Shown: positions 1-9,995 of the stretch, piece by piece | Numbering within the stretch: position 1 is the first letter of the stretch | How the letters are laid out: each line of letters starts with the position of its first letter | DNA from: Syntrophales bacterium | Lineage (GTDB): Bacteria > Desulfobacterota > Syntrophia > Syntrophales > UBA8958 | Assembly (NCBI GenBank): GCA_026416455.1 | Contig: JAOAFE010000004.1 | Location: forward strand, 1-64,000 | Length of the DNA: 64,000 nt | Direction of reading: 5' to 3' | Program-made: the position numbers and the translations under genes | Notes under the pieces: model-generated | Told to the model about the DNA's origin: nothing | What the model saw: only the letters and a program-made list of their open reading frames with translations | Databases searched by the model: none

Positions 1-129
1 ACTCTACTCGTAAGCACAGAGAGGCAGTTGGCAGCGGCGGAATTCGCCGAGCGGGCTGCCTACATCAGGTTGAAGAAAGCGACCGGGGTGCTTATTTCTG
101 AAATACTCGAAGGAACACATAAATCTTAG
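1..129 (+). CDS. C-terminal end of a TolC-like outer membrane efflux protein (partial, truncated by window edge)
   Basis: Frame 1 reads TLLVSTERQLAAAEFAERAAYIRLKKATGVLISEILEGTHKS* and ends 12 bp before an RND adaptor gene; typical TolC C-terminal helix and gene order. Confidence 0.55.
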   Translation, partial: TLLVSTERQLAAAEFAERAAYIRLKKATGVLISEILEGTHKS

Positions 130-141
130 GAGGGATCAGGT

Positions 142-1221
142 TTGAAAAAAAGCAAAATAGGAATAACGCTCCTCTTTTGTTTGCTGGTTCTCTTTATAAT
201 TGCCGGTTGCGCAAAGAAAGAGGAAAAAAAGAAGGTCGAGAGGGTAATCAACGTTCAGGTGGCGACCGTCAACACCAAGACCTTACGTCCCTATGTTGAA
301 ACCGTGGGCACACTTAAGCCTTTCGAGGAGGTAATGGTCAGTGCGGAAGTTGAGGGAATAGTGGAGAGGATAGATGTCATTGAGGGAAGCAAGGTTAAAA
401 AAGGGGAGCTTTTGGTCAAGATAAAAGATACAGATTATCGTTTGAACTTACGTCAGACGGAGGCCGTTTTAAAGCAAGCAGAGGCTAATTTAACCAATAT
501 TACACAAGAATTCAGGCGAAAAGAGGCTCTCTTTAAAGAAGAGTTGGTGACGAAGCAGCAGTTCGATGACGTTTCGGCCCGTCTCGAAGTGGCGAGAAGT
601 GAGGTAGAAAGGGCCCGCTCAGCCCACGATTTGGCGAAAGAGAGGTTGCAAAAGACGAACATCTCAGCCCCCTTGTCGGGAGCCGTGAAAGAAAAAAAGG
701 TCAATGCCGGGGACTACGTCCGCAGTGGATCCCCCCTCGTGAGAATAATTTCGACCCATCCCCTTCTGCTGAATTTCTCGGTCGTAGAAAAGGACTGGAA
801 GCAGTTGAAGATTGGTCAAGAAGTGAGTTTTAGGGTGGACAGCGCTCCCGGCCGTCTATTTTCCGGAAGAATCCGTAACTTATATGCCGATCTCGATGAG
901 AGAACGAGAACTCTTCAGGCAGAGGCACTGGTGCCCAACCCCAAAGAAGAACTGAAACCCGGTCTCTTTGCCCGGGTGACCGTGTTTATAGGTGCACCGG
1001 AAGAGAAGATCGTGGTTCCGATCAATGCGCTGCTCTATGAAGGTACCCAGGTTCGGGTATTCACGGTAGAAGAGGGGAGGGCTAAAGAAAGAGTCATCAA
1101 AACTGGCCAAAAATATGGAGATATGATGGAAATAGTTGATGGACTGAAGACGGGAGAAACCCTCGTCGTTGTCGGACAGAATAATTTAGCGCCAGGGGCA
1201 AAGGTGCATGTGGCTCGCTAG
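142..1221 (+). CDS. RND efflux periplasmic adaptor (HlyD/MFP family), lipoprotein
   Basis: Lipobox IIAGC; biotinyl-lipoyl-like hairpin and beta-barrel adaptor sequence; followed by an RND permease. Confidence 0.9.
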   Translation: MKKSKIGITLLFCLLVLFIIAGCAKKEEKKKVERVINVQVATVNTKTLRPYVETVGTLKPFEEVMVSAEVEGIVERIDVIEGSKVKKGELLVKIKDTDYRLNLRQTEAVLKQAEANLTNITQEFRRKEALFKEELVTKQQFDDVSARLEVARSEVERARSAHDLAKERLQKTNISAPLSGAVKEKKVNAGDYVRSGSPLVRIISTHPLLLNFSVVEKDWKQLKIGQEVSFRVDSAPGRLFSGRIRNLYADLDERTRTLQAEALVPNPKEELKPGLFARVTVFIGAPEEKIVVPINALLYEGTQVRVFTVEEGRAKERVIKTGQKYGDMMEIVDGLKTGETLVVVGQNNLAPGAKVHVAR

Positions 1222-4200
1222 GACGTCCATCAAGCGTCCCGTTTTTGCCACGATGATCATCATGGCCCTGGTGGTCTTAGGCGTCGTGAGCTATCCGGAG
1301 ATCGGTGTTGATCTCTTTCCCCGTGTCGAATTCCCTATTGTAAACATCATTACGACTTTAAAAGGCGCCAGTCCCGAAATCATGGATATCGATGTGACAG
1401 ACCGCATAGAAGAAGCCGTAAACACCATCAACGGGGTTAAATCTATAACTTCTACCAGTTCCGAAGGGGTCTCGTCGATTACAGTTGAGTTTGTTTTGGA
1501 GCGGGATATCGATCTTGCCGTGCAGGACGTGAGAGAAAAGATCTCTCTCGTTCGCAACAAACTTCCTACCGACATTGCCGAGCCCATTATTCAGAAGGTG
1601 GATACGGATGCGACGCCGGTTATGTATTTGAGCCTTTCGGGTCAGAGGTCGGTAAGAGAGCTATCTACCTATGCGGATGAAGTATTGAAGGAACAACTCC
1701 AGCGCATCAATGGGGTAGGTGCCTTGCGCCTTTTCGGACTTCGGCTCAGGCAGGTGAGAATCTGGCTCGATGCCGATCGGATGAGGGCATACAATATTTC
1801 CGCTACCGATGTCGCTCAGGTCCTAGCTCGTGAAAATATTGAACTGCCTGGCGGTCGCATAGAAGAGGCGGTTAAAGAGTACGGGGTAAAGGTGAAGGGA
1901 GAAATACCCTCGGCCCAGGCGTTCAACGAGTTAATAGTCGGCTGGTATCGGGGAGCACCGGTGCGGATAAAGGACATTGGCCGCGCTGAAGACGGAATGG
2001 ATGAGAAAAGGACTATTTCCCGTTTTAACGGTGTACCTTCCGTCAATATTGCCATTCAGAAACAGTCGGGTACGAATACGGTCGAGGTCATCGACCGGGT
2101 AAAAGAAGAGTTAAAGAGGATTCGTCGCCAACTTCCCCCCGGCATGCAACTCAACATCGCCTTCGACCAGTCTATTTTCATCAAGCGCTCTATCCGCGAA
2201 GTCCAGTATCATCTTATTTTAGGGGGGATCTTAGCCGTTTTGGCTATTTTGCTCTTTTTGAAAAATATGCGGGTGACGCTGATCAGTGCCGTGGCGCTCC
2301 CCGTTTCCGTTATCTCGACTTTTACCATCATGCGGGCCTTCGGTTTCACCTTCAACAACATGACAATGTTGGGGCTTACATTATCGGTCGGCATTCTCAT
2401 CGATGATGCTATTATCGTGATAGAAAACATCTATCGCCATATCGAAAAGGGTATGGAGCCGCGTGAGGCCGCTAATTTTGCCACTTCTGAAATTGGCCTC
2501 GCCGTTATGGCGACGACCTTGGCTATCGTCGTCATCTTTTTGCCCGTCGCTTTTATGAAAGGCATTATCGGACGTTTTTTCATGTCCTTTGCGTTAACCG
2601 TTGTCTTTGCCGTTCTCGTGTCCCTGCTCGTTTCTTTTACCCTAACTCCCATGCTTGCCTCCATCTATCTCCGGGCACGACACGGGCAGGAAAAGAGAAT
2701 CCCCATCTTCAGTAACTTGGGAGACATGTTCGAAAGGGGATATTACCGCTTGGAGAGGTTTTATCGACGACTGCTCGATTTCACCCTTGAACATAGAGGT
2801 AAGATTTTGATCTCCGCCCTCGTCGTGTTTATTTTCAGTCTGTTCATGACGCGTTTTATGGGGAAAGAGTTTGTGCCGCCGGAAGATCAGGGACGGTTTC
2901 TCGTCAGATTAGAGGCCCCTATTGATTACTCCGTCGAAAAGGTCAATGAGCTCTTTTCCAAAGCCGAGGCCATTGTACGTTCCCTGCCAGAAGTGGAATC
3001 GGTGAATTATCTCCAGGGGTTGGGTCCCGGTGGGTCAGGGCAGGTCAACCGCGGTGTGATTATGGTCAATCTGATCGAGAAAAAAAAGCGAAAGAGGAGC
3101 CAAGAAGAAATCAAGGCCGATCTAAGAAGGAAGATGAGAGAAATCCCGGGTCTTAAGGGTATGGCCGAGGATGTGGCCTTCATCTCCGGATTGGGACGCA
3201 ACGTACCGATTCAGTTTACCCTTCGGGGAGGTGACATCAACCTTTTGACCTCTTATACCAAGCAATTTGTGTCGGAACTTTCACATATACCGGGTATCGT
3301 GGATATTGATACTTCTCTAGAAGCGGGGAAGCCAGAGTTAAAGGTTTTCATTGACCGGGAAAAGGCAGCGGCCCTCGGTGTGAGCGTTGCTTCCATTACT
3401 GAAGCCATAAATCTGCTCGTAAGCGGTGAGGTGGATATCACCAAATTCAAAGACGAGGGGCGGGGCCGTAGATACGATTTGCGAATAAGATTATTTCCCG
3501 ACGATCGCCGTGATTTTTCGGATCTGGGCAAGATTTGTGTACGGGCGAAAGATGGAACGTTGGTTGAACTGGCCAACCTTATAACACTTCAAGAAGGGGG
3601 GGCGCCCAGTACCATCTGGCGTGTGGACCGACAGAGGGCACAGATCGTATACGCCAACTTGGAAAACAAGCCTTTAGGACAGGCTAAGGAAGAAATTGAT
3701 GCCCTTGCGGCTCGAATTTTACCACCTGATATCTCCACTCTGTATAAGGGACACGCCGATACGATGCAAGAATCGTTTTACTACCTTATCTTTGCCCTTA
3801 TTTTGGGGATAGTACTTGCGTACATGGTGCTCGCGGCACAATTTGAAAGTTTTATTCATCCCTTTACCATTCTCCTCTCCATGCCCCTTTCGCTCATTGG
3901 GGCTTTTGGGGCTTTAATGCTGACGGGAAAGACGATTAATATCTTCAGTATGATCGGTCTCATTCTCCTTATGGGCTTGGTCAAGAAAAATGCCATTCTT
4001 CTCGTGGATTACACCAATACCCTGCGCGGGCGGGGTCTTCCGCGAAGAGAGGCCATTAAGGAGGCGGGACCGGTGAGATTGCGACCCATTCTAATGACGA
4101 CCTTTGCCATGGTTTTCGGTATGGTGCCCGTAGCCTTTGGCGTGGGAGAAGGGGCAGAAACCCGTTCCCCGATGGGAGTGGCCGTCATCGGCGGCCTTTT

Positions 4201-4297
4201 GACATCTCTTTTCCTTACCTTACTGGTCGTACCAGCGGCTTATGACCTGTTCGACGAGTGGATAGGAAAGCTGAGAGGGAGAAATAATGGTCGGTGA
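1208..4297 (+). CDS. RND multidrug efflux permease (AcrB/MdtB family)
   Basis: 1029 aa; starts SIKRPVFATMIIMALVVLGVVSYPEIGVDLFPRVEFPIV; motifs DDAIIVIENIYRHIE and GLVKKNAILLVDYTN. Confidence 0.95.
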   Translation: MWLARTSIKRPVFATMIIMALVVLGVVSYPEIGVDLFPRVEFPIVNIITTLKGASPEIMDIDVTDRIEEAVNTINGVKSITSTSSEGVSSITVEFVLERDIDLAVQDVREKISLVRNKLPTDIAEPIIQKVDTDATPVMYLSLSGQRSVRELSTYADEVLKEQLQRINGVGALRLFGLRLRQVRIWLDADRMRAYNISATDVAQVLARENIELPGGRIEEAVKEYGVKVKGEIPSAQAFNELIVGWYRGAPVRIKDIGRAEDGMDEKRTISRFNGVPSVNIAIQKQSGTNTVEVIDRVKEELKRIRRQLPPGMQLNIAFDQSIFIKRSIREVQYHLILGGILAVLAILLFLKNMRVTLISAVALPVSVISTFTIMRAFGFTFNNMTMLGLTLSVGILIDDAIIVIENIYRHIEKGMEPREAANFATSEIGLAVMATTLAIVVIFLPVAFMKGIIGRFFMSFALTVVFAVLVSLLVSFTLTPMLASIYLRARHGQEKRIPIFSNLGDMFERGYYRLERFYRRLLDFTLEHRGKILISALVVFIFSLFMTRFMGKEFVPPEDQGRFLVRLEAPIDYSVEKVNELFSKAEAIVRSLPEVESVNYLQGLGPGGSGQVNRGVIMVNLIEKKKRKRSQEEIKADLRRKMREIPGLKGMAEDVAFISGLGRNVPIQFTLRGGDINLLTSYTKQFVSELSHIPGIVDIDTSLEAGKPELKVFIDREKAAALGVSVASITEAINLLVSGEVDITKFKDEGRGRRYDLRIRLFPDDRRDFSDLGKICVRAKDGTLVELANLITLQEGGAPSTIWRVDRQRAQIVYANLENKPLGQAKEEIDALAARILPPDISTLYKGHADTMQESFYYLIFALILGIVLAYMVLAAQFESFIHPFTILLSMPLSLIGAFGALMLTGKTINIFSMIGLILLMGLVKKNAILLVDYTNTLRGRGLPRREAIKEAGPVRLRPILMTTFAMVFGMVPVAFGVGEGAETRSPMGVAVIGGLLTSLFLTLLVVPAAYDLFDEWIGKLRGRNNGR

Positions 4298-5924
4298 AAG
4301 GCAAACGCGCAGACAGAAAGATATAGGTCGCCTTAAAAGGGAAAGGATGGAGCGGATCCAGCCAGCACGGGGGAGATTAATAAAACAGGATACGGTTGTT
4401 CAGAAGGCAAAGGGGGTTTTTAACCGCCGAGAAATCAAGGAGCTTAAATTACACGGCCTGAACAAAGAAGAGGCCTTTAGACAATACGCTTTACTCCAAG
4501 CGGGTACCTCTTTTGTCAAGCTTCATCGCCCAGCCCGCTTGGGTGATGGCATCCTTGTCATAGAAGAGAAAGATTATGCGCGCCTTGTCTCGTTGCATGA
4601 AGAGGCCATGGCTTGTGGGAGAATGCTCAAGTTCGTTCCGGCCTCGGGGGCGGCGACAAGAATGTTTCAGGATTGGTACGATTTACTGGGGAAAAGCAGA
4701 CAAGGTCTCATAACCCCCTCGGTGCTCGACCATCTTGAACGTTATCCCTTCTATCCTGAAATTAGAGAGGCTTCGCTACGACGGGGCATTAATCTAGACG
4801 ACCGAGAGGTGAGAGTAAAAAGGCTGACGGAGATATTGGAGACAATTTTGGGTCCGGGTGGTCTCAATTACGGGGATATGCCCAAAGCCCTCATTCCTTT
4901 CCATCGTTATTCAACGGGCGTCCGTACGGCTTTAGAGGAACATCTATTAGAAGCGGCGCATTACGTATGCGATAGTAATCATGTCGCTCGCCTGCATTTT
5001 ACCGTTCAGGCGGATCACGAAGGGCGGTTTAGAGAATTCCTTTCCTCGGTGATTACCAATTATGAAAAGACCTGCGGGGTAACTTTTGAAATTACCATTT
5101 CAAGCCAAAGTTCCGATACAGATGCGATTGCCCTAAACGAGCGGGGTGAGGTGCTAAAAGACGAAAACGGTAGAATAGTTTTCCGTCCGGGGGGGCACGG
5201 TGCCTTGCTTAAGAATCTGCAGGCTCTGGGCGGGGATATAGTTTTTGTAAAGAACATTGACAACGTGGTGCGAGAAGAGCATCTCTCCCCCGTGGTCTTC
5301 TGGCATAAGCTCATGGGTGGTTTTCTCCTGGAAACGGAAAAGAAAGTACACCACCTTTTAAAGGAGGTAAAGGAAGGGAGATTGGATGAAGCCCACGCCT
5401 TTGTAGAAGAGGTGTTAGACCTGAAAATATCGGAAAAAATAGCGCCTGTAAGTAGTGAGGAAAAAAAGGAAATCCTGTACGATCTGTTGCACCGCCCGAT
5501 CAGGGTTGCCGGTATGGTGAAAAACGAGGGCGAACCGGGCGGAGGACCATTTTGGGTAGAGATGCCGGAAGGTGACATAGCGCTCCAAATTGTCGAAGAG
5601 GTTCAGGTCAATACCCGTTCGGCGGAGCAGCAGAAAAAATGGCAAGAAGCCACCCATTTCAACCCCGTCGATATGGTCTTAAGCTTACGGGATGAGGAGG
5701 GAAAGAATTACGATTTATCGTACTTTGCCGATCCGCGGATGGCGATAGTGACGCGCAAAACGTTTCGGGGAAAACCCATCCGGGTCCTTGAACATCCAGG
5801 CCTGTGGAATGGGGGTATGGCCAGATGGCTCACCTTTTTCGTCGAGATCCCTTCCTTCACCTTCAATCCGGTAAAGACTTGTGCCGACCTTCTTCGGCCC
5901 GCCCATCAGCCTTCCGAAAAATAG
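4287..5924 (+). CDS. DUF4301 family protein
   Basis: 545 aa; FVPASGAATRMFQDWYDLL near the N-terminus and overall layout recalled for DUF4301. Confidence 0.7.
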   Translation: MVGERQTRRQKDIGRLKRERMERIQPARGRLIKQDTVVQKAKGVFNRREIKELKLHGLNKEEAFRQYALLQAGTSFVKLHRPARLGDGILVIEEKDYARLVSLHEEAMACGRMLKFVPASGAATRMFQDWYDLLGKSRQGLITPSVLDHLERYPFYPEIREASLRRGINLDDREVRVKRLTEILETILGPGGLNYGDMPKALIPFHRYSTGVRTALEEHLLEAAHYVCDSNHVARLHFTVQADHEGRFREFLSSVITNYEKTCGVTFEITISSQSSDTDAIALNERGEVLKDENGRIVFRPGGHGALLKNLQALGGDIVFVKNIDNVVREEHLSPVVFWHKLMGGFLLETEKKVHHLLKEVKEGRLDEAHAFVEEVLDLKISEKIAPVSSEEKKEILYDLLHRPIRVAGMVKNEGEPGGGPFWVEMPEGDIALQIVEEVQVNTRSAEQQKKWQEATHFNPVDMVLSLRDEEGKNYDLSYFADPRMAIVTRKTFRGKPIRVLEHPGLWNGGMARWLTFFVEIPSFTFNPVKTCADLLRPAHQPSEK

Positions 5925-7074
5925 CGATCATCAACTTTGTTACGAGTCGGCTTATTTCCATGATGCGTGATAGGTAGATTTTCCAACGGGGAAGTGAGGC
6001 TTTTCTCATCCTCTGCTGCCCAATTTTTAGGGGAGGAAAAATCGTACGGAAAACGAAGTGGAACTTTCCTTTCATGCCCGGTACCAATGATAAGTAAAGG
6101 GGATAACTTAAGCCTCTCATCCTGATGCCCCTCTTGATTAACTTGAGGTACAAATACTGCAAATGGTGCAGAGGGATGGGTTTAAACTGTTCTTGAATGG
6201 ACAAGGGTACGACCGCTGGGTCCCAGTAACTTAGGTGCACCAATCCGAAATAGACGAAGGGGAAGAGACCAGATAACAAGGCCATTTTTCTTACATAGCT
6301 CCAATCGATTGTCCCCTTCTTTAAGACGAGGGAAAGGTCGTAAAGGAGGATGAGGCGATCGAAGGCATGATTCACCCTCAAGCCATGTTCCGTTAAGTGC
6401 AAAATCATGTGCTCCCCAGAAGGTATGCGGCTTTCAACCCCTTCAATGAGGACGATTTCCGACTGTTGCCAGAGGTCGGCTACAGGGTACTGGATGGACG
6501 GGGGAAAGGGAACGGATGTATTGATCGGATACCAGTGGAGATGAATGATGGGACGCTCATCCGGTGTATGGTATTCCAAGCTCGAGAGATAGCCAGGAGG
6601 ATTGGTCAGGGCTTTTTTTAAGGTGGTATCGACGGGCGAATAGTGTATCGATGATAGATAGTCATGGGCGGCATCGACATCCTCTCTCTTGACGAGAACA
6701 TCCACATCCGTCAGGCGGCGTGTAGCCGGGTGCGGGTAATAGAAGAGAGATAAAGCCAGGCCTTTTAAGATTACGTGTTCGATTCCTCGGTCATTAAAGC
6801 CTTGCAGGACCGACGCTGTATCGAGAGTGAGTCGAAAATTCCTTCCCAGATTGAGAAGAAAAAAATCTTCCAATGTGCCTAAGGTTTGGGTAGAAAATTT
6901 CGCCGCATAACCTTTTTTCTTTAAAAGGTAGTAGGCAAGGGGCGCAAGATCCTCGGCCAATATACGTTCGACGAGATAGGTTTCCGGCACCGGGAGGTCA
7001 TTCCACTTGTCCCACTCCTCAGAGAAGAGAAACCATTGAAGCCAGTGATCTAGAGCCGGGAGATTTTTTTTCAT
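5863..7074 (-). CDS. Nucleotidyltransferase family protein (PF14907-like)
   Basis: ILKGLALSLFYYPHPATRRLTDVDVLVKREDVDAA motif; likely ATG at 7074 overlaps the upstream radical SAM stop (ATGA overlap). Confidence 0.75.
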   Translation of the reverse strand: MKKNLPALDHWLQWFLFSEEWDKWNDLPVPETYLVERILAEDLAPLAYYLLKKKGYAAKFSTQTLGTLEDFFLLNLGRNFRLTLDTASVLQGFNDRGIEHVILKGLALSLFYYPHPATRRLTDVDVLVKREDVDAAHDYLSSIHYSPVDTTLKKALTNPPGYLSSLEYHTPDERPIIHLHWYPINTSVPFPPSIQYPVADLWQQSEIVLIEGVESRIPSGEHMILHLTEHGLRVNHAFDRLILLYDLSLVLKKGTIDWSYVRKMALLSGLFPFVYFGLVHLSYWDPAVVPLSIQEQFKPIPLHHLQYLYLKLIKRGIRMRGLSYPLYLSLVPGMKGKFHFVFRTIFPPLKIGQQRMRKASLPRWKIYLSRIMEISRLVTKLMIAIFRKADGRAEEGRHKSLPD

Positions 7075-8168
7075 TTCCCGCCAGAGAGGGACGTCAATCG
7101 AGAAGTTGGAAAGAGGCCTTGAGCCTCTGCCTCTTCGCAGAACCAGAAGGGGGACCACACATCGCGTCTTCGATAGAAATTCTGTGCGAGACAACTACCA
7201 AGACAGATGCCTTTTAAAATACAGCGACGGCAAGTTCCCTTGAGCCGGCCAGGTAAACCTCTCCTGATCTCTTTTAGGATTTTGCTTTCCGACCATATTT
7301 CTTTCACGGAATGGTCTTGGGCCCGGCCGAAGACCATCTCTTTTACAATTTCCCCTATGCCACATAGAGCGTAAGAGCCATCGGCGAGGAGTCCCAAGAT
7401 GCCCAAGATGCCACAGGTCGCACAGGCGTCACCTTTTTGGCTGAAAATTTGGCTCAAGGGACGAAAAGCAAGTGGTAGATGAACCGAGACGGGGAGGGCG
7501 GGGGAGGTAAGCTCTTCATCGACCATACGACTTATGGTGAGAATTTCCTCTACCGGGACAGCGCCACCGCGGGAAAAAATTTTTTTCCCCCTTGCGACCG
7601 GTTGCAAACAGTTGATTTTAACGGAGCAGGCCCCTACCTCCTGTGCCAGCTTCACTATTGCTGTCACTTCTTCTTTGTTCGACTCCATCAGGGTAAAGAT
7701 AATCTGCGGTCGAAGATTCGAGCTCACTAACCTCTCGATACCACTGATCGTGTGTTTAAAAGCACCTTTCACGTTTCTTATGTGGTCATTGGTTTCCGGT
7801 GTGGCGCCGTCCAGACTTACGGAAACATGCAGAACTGAATGCTCGCAAAGAGCGGCGACCACGTTTTCGCCGATCAGGGTGCCGTTTGTTTCCAAAGTCA
7901 GCTCGAGATTTAGTCTCCTTATCGTTGACAGTATTTTTATTAGCTCCGGGTGTAAAAGGGGCTCACCACCTGTCAATTTAACTCCCTTGAGCCCCAGTGG
8001 GAGTGCCTCCTCAAGAATGTGCGAAAACAGCTCCGCATTCAAATAATTAACGCCTTTCTCCTGAGCAATATAATGCGGCTTAATCCAACAGTGACGGCAC
8101 CGTAAATTGCATCCATCGGTGATGTAGCTGTAGAGATAATGAAGGGGGGGTATTTCTTTCTCATCCAT
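7071..8168 (-). CDS. Radical SAM/SPASM protein (ScmF-like)
   Basis: CNLRCRHC radical SAM motif, KLTGGEPLLHP, C-terminal SPASM cysteines CRRCILKGICLGSC; EIPPLHYLYSYITDGCNL N-terminus recalled for ScmF. Confidence 0.85.
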   Translation of the reverse strand: MDEKEIPPLHYLYSYITDGCNLRCRHCWIKPHYIAQEKGVNYLNAELFSHILEEALPLGLKGVKLTGGEPLLHPELIKILSTIRRLNLELTLETNGTLIGENVVAALCEHSVLHVSVSLDGATPETNDHIRNVKGAFKHTISGIERLVSSNLRPQIIFTLMESNKEEVTAIVKLAQEVGACSVKINCLQPVARGKKIFSRGGAVPVEEILTISRMVDEELTSPALPVSVHLPLAFRPLSQIFSQKGDACATCGILGILGLLADGSYALCGIGEIVKEMVFGRAQDHSVKEIWSESKILKEIRRGLPGRLKGTCRRCILKGICLGSCLAQNFYRRRDVWSPFWFCEEAEAQGLFPTSRLTSLSGGK

Positions 8169-9282
8169 GTAACCGATTCCACCTTTCGGGAAGATGCCCC
8201 CCTTTTTTTAAAAAGAGGAAGAGGCAGCCTTCGGGACTGGGATGGTTAATCTCTCCAAAGTGGGTATAGGCCGTGGCTGGGCAATTTCCCGTACAGGAGG
8301 AAAGATAGGGGCAGTCCCGGCAAAAGGAAAAGGTGGCGAGGGGTATGTGCTGGCGGTTTCGCAGGAGAGAAAGGGTGGGGTGGTTCCGCCAAATCGTAAG
8401 GAGAGGATCTCGATTGATGCGACCGAGAGGCAGATGGCTTAACTGTTGACAGGGGATGAGCATTCCGTCGGCACGCACGGCCAGTGTTTCAAATGGGCCA
8501 CGGCAGCCGCTTAAATATCCACCTCCGGCCGGGGGCGTAATCCGACCCCATCGGGCCTCTTCCATCGCACGCCAGGTATAACCATCGGCGAGAGGTCCTG
8601 CCGTCGCATTAACCTGTCCTGGAAAAAGATCTGAGATTTCAAGCATGATCTCCATCGCCGCCGCATACTCAGGTGGGGTAAGCTGCGTAATGGAGGCGTG
8701 GCGCCGGCATAAGCCCATATGGGAGGCCGAGTTGGTAGAGAAGGATGGGAGCCTCAATTCTTCCAGGATAAAGCGGGCGATGGATTTTAATTGGAGATAG
8801 TTTTTTCGATGAATTGTCACCCGAACGACGGGTGTTAATCCAACCTCCTGTAAGGCCTGAATTCCTTTCACGGCTTTATCAAAACTGCCCTTGCCTCGGA
8901 AGGAGTCGTGAGTTTCTGCGTCCGCCCCATCGAGGGAAATTTGAATGTAATCCAATCTACCGCTTTTCTGGAGGAACTGGGCTATTTTGTTGTCAATGAG
9001 GGTGCCGTTCGACAGGATGGCAAATCGGATGGGATGGCGTTTTAGATCGATGAGGAGATCGAGAAAATCGTGCCGTGCGAAGGGCTCTCCTCCCGAGAAA
9101 ACGACCCGCATTATACCCGCCCGGCCCAGCTCTTCAAAGAATTGCCGCCACTCGAAAAAAGGTATATCTTCTTCCACATCAGCGGCCGAGGTAAAGTGAC
9201 TACAGTAGGTACACCTTAAATTACACCGACTGGTGATTTCGATATCTATATAGCGTGGAGACCGCATGACAGCGGCCGTCAT
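8161..9282 (-). CDS. Radical SAM/SPASM protein (ScmE-like)
   Basis: RSPRYIDIEITSRCNLRCTYC, FSGGEPF, SPASM cysteines CRDCPYLSSCTGNC. Confidence 0.85.
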   Translation of the reverse strand: MTAAVMRSPRYIDIEITSRCNLRCTYCSHFTSAADVEEDIPFFEWRQFFEELGRAGIMRVVFSGGEPFARHDFLDLLIDLKRHPIRFAILSNGTLIDNKIAQFLQKSGRLDYIQISLDGADAETHDSFRGKGSFDKAVKGIQALQEVGLTPVVRVTIHRKNYLQLKSIARFILEELRLPSFSTNSASHMGLCRRHASITQLTPPEYAAAMEIMLEISDLFPGQVNATAGPLADGYTWRAMEEARWGRITPPAGGGYLSGCRGPFETLAVRADGMLIPCQQLSHLPLGRINRDPLLTIWRNHPTLSLLRNRQHIPLATFSFCRDCPYLSSCTGNCPATAYTHFGEINHPSPEGCLFLFLKKGGHLPERWNRLHG

Positions 9283-9560
9283 GGCTTTTCTCTTTCTACG
9301 TTTTCTACCAAGTTAAGAGTTTGAAGGGCCGTGAGAAAAGAACTTATCTGTTCCTTCGCTTCGGGCGGCAAGGACTCAACTTCTTTTGCTACAATACGAA
9401 TGATATCCTCTTCACTGTTAGTCCCGGTTAAGTGTTTCCACACGATCACGGCTACCGGATTCAAGGCGTAGGTGTGCCCCGTATCGGGATCGAAAAGGAC
9501 TGCCCAATCGTCGAATTCTTCCCGCAGGACTAAGTTGGCGTTCGCCTTTAAATATATCAA
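9279..9560 (-). CDS. PqqD family protein (ScmD-like; RiPP recognition element fold)
   Basis: 93 aa; LVLREEFDDWAVLFDPDTGHTYALNPVAVIVWKHLTG pattern of PqqD-like proteins; 4-nt overlap with radical SAM gene. Confidence 0.8.
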   Translation of the reverse strand: MIYLKANANLVLREEFDDWAVLFDPDTGHTYALNPVAVIVWKHLTGTNSEEDIIRIVAKEVESLPPEAKEQISSFLTALQTLNLVENVEREKP

Positions 9561-9592
9561 CTAATCACTCCCTTTTCCTCAAATTGGCCAAT

Positions 9593-9994
9593 CTATGGTT
9601 TACTTCCCACAACTTCTACGTAAACGCGCCTCGTGCGGGGGCCATCGAACTCGCAGAAGAAAATAGATTGCCATTGACCTAGCATAAGTTCACCACCAGA
9701 GACAATGACCAACTCCGATGAGCCGACCAGGGAAGCCTTAACATGGGCATCGGAATTACCTTCACAATGAAGGAAAGGGGCATTTTTCGGGATGAGACGG
9801 TTTAGCTGGTTCAATATATCTCTCGGCACGTCTGGGTCGGCATTTTCGTTGATCGTGACGGCGGCGGTCGTATGGGGAACGAAGATACAAACTAATCCGG
9901 TGGAGATCTTCTGCTTTGAAACTATATCTCTCACCTTTTTGGTTATGTCTATCATTTCGCATCTTTCGCGTGTGGTTACCGTAAAACTATCCAT
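9593..9994 (-). CDS. YjbQ/UPF0047 family protein (secondary thiamine-phosphate synthase-like)
   Basis: FVPHTTAAVTINENADPDVPRDI, HCEGNSDAHVKASLVGSSE, GQWQSIFFCEFDGPRTRRV; start could also be 10018. Confidence 0.9.
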   Translation of the reverse strand: MDSFTVTTRERCEMIDITKKVRDIVSKQKISTGLVCIFVPHTTAAVTINENADPDVPRDILNQLNRLIPKNAPFLHCEGNSDAHVKASLVGSSELVIVSGGELMLGQWQSIFFCEFDGPRTRRVYVEVVGSKP

Positions 9995-9995
9995 C

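Noticed and set aside
5060-5578. 172-aa minus-strand ORF
   Set aside because: Shadow ORF antisense to the well-supported DUF4301 coding frame; low-complexity composition and no family resemblance.
7534-8046. 170-aa plus-strand ORF
   Set aside because: Antisense shadow of the SPASM radical SAM gene.
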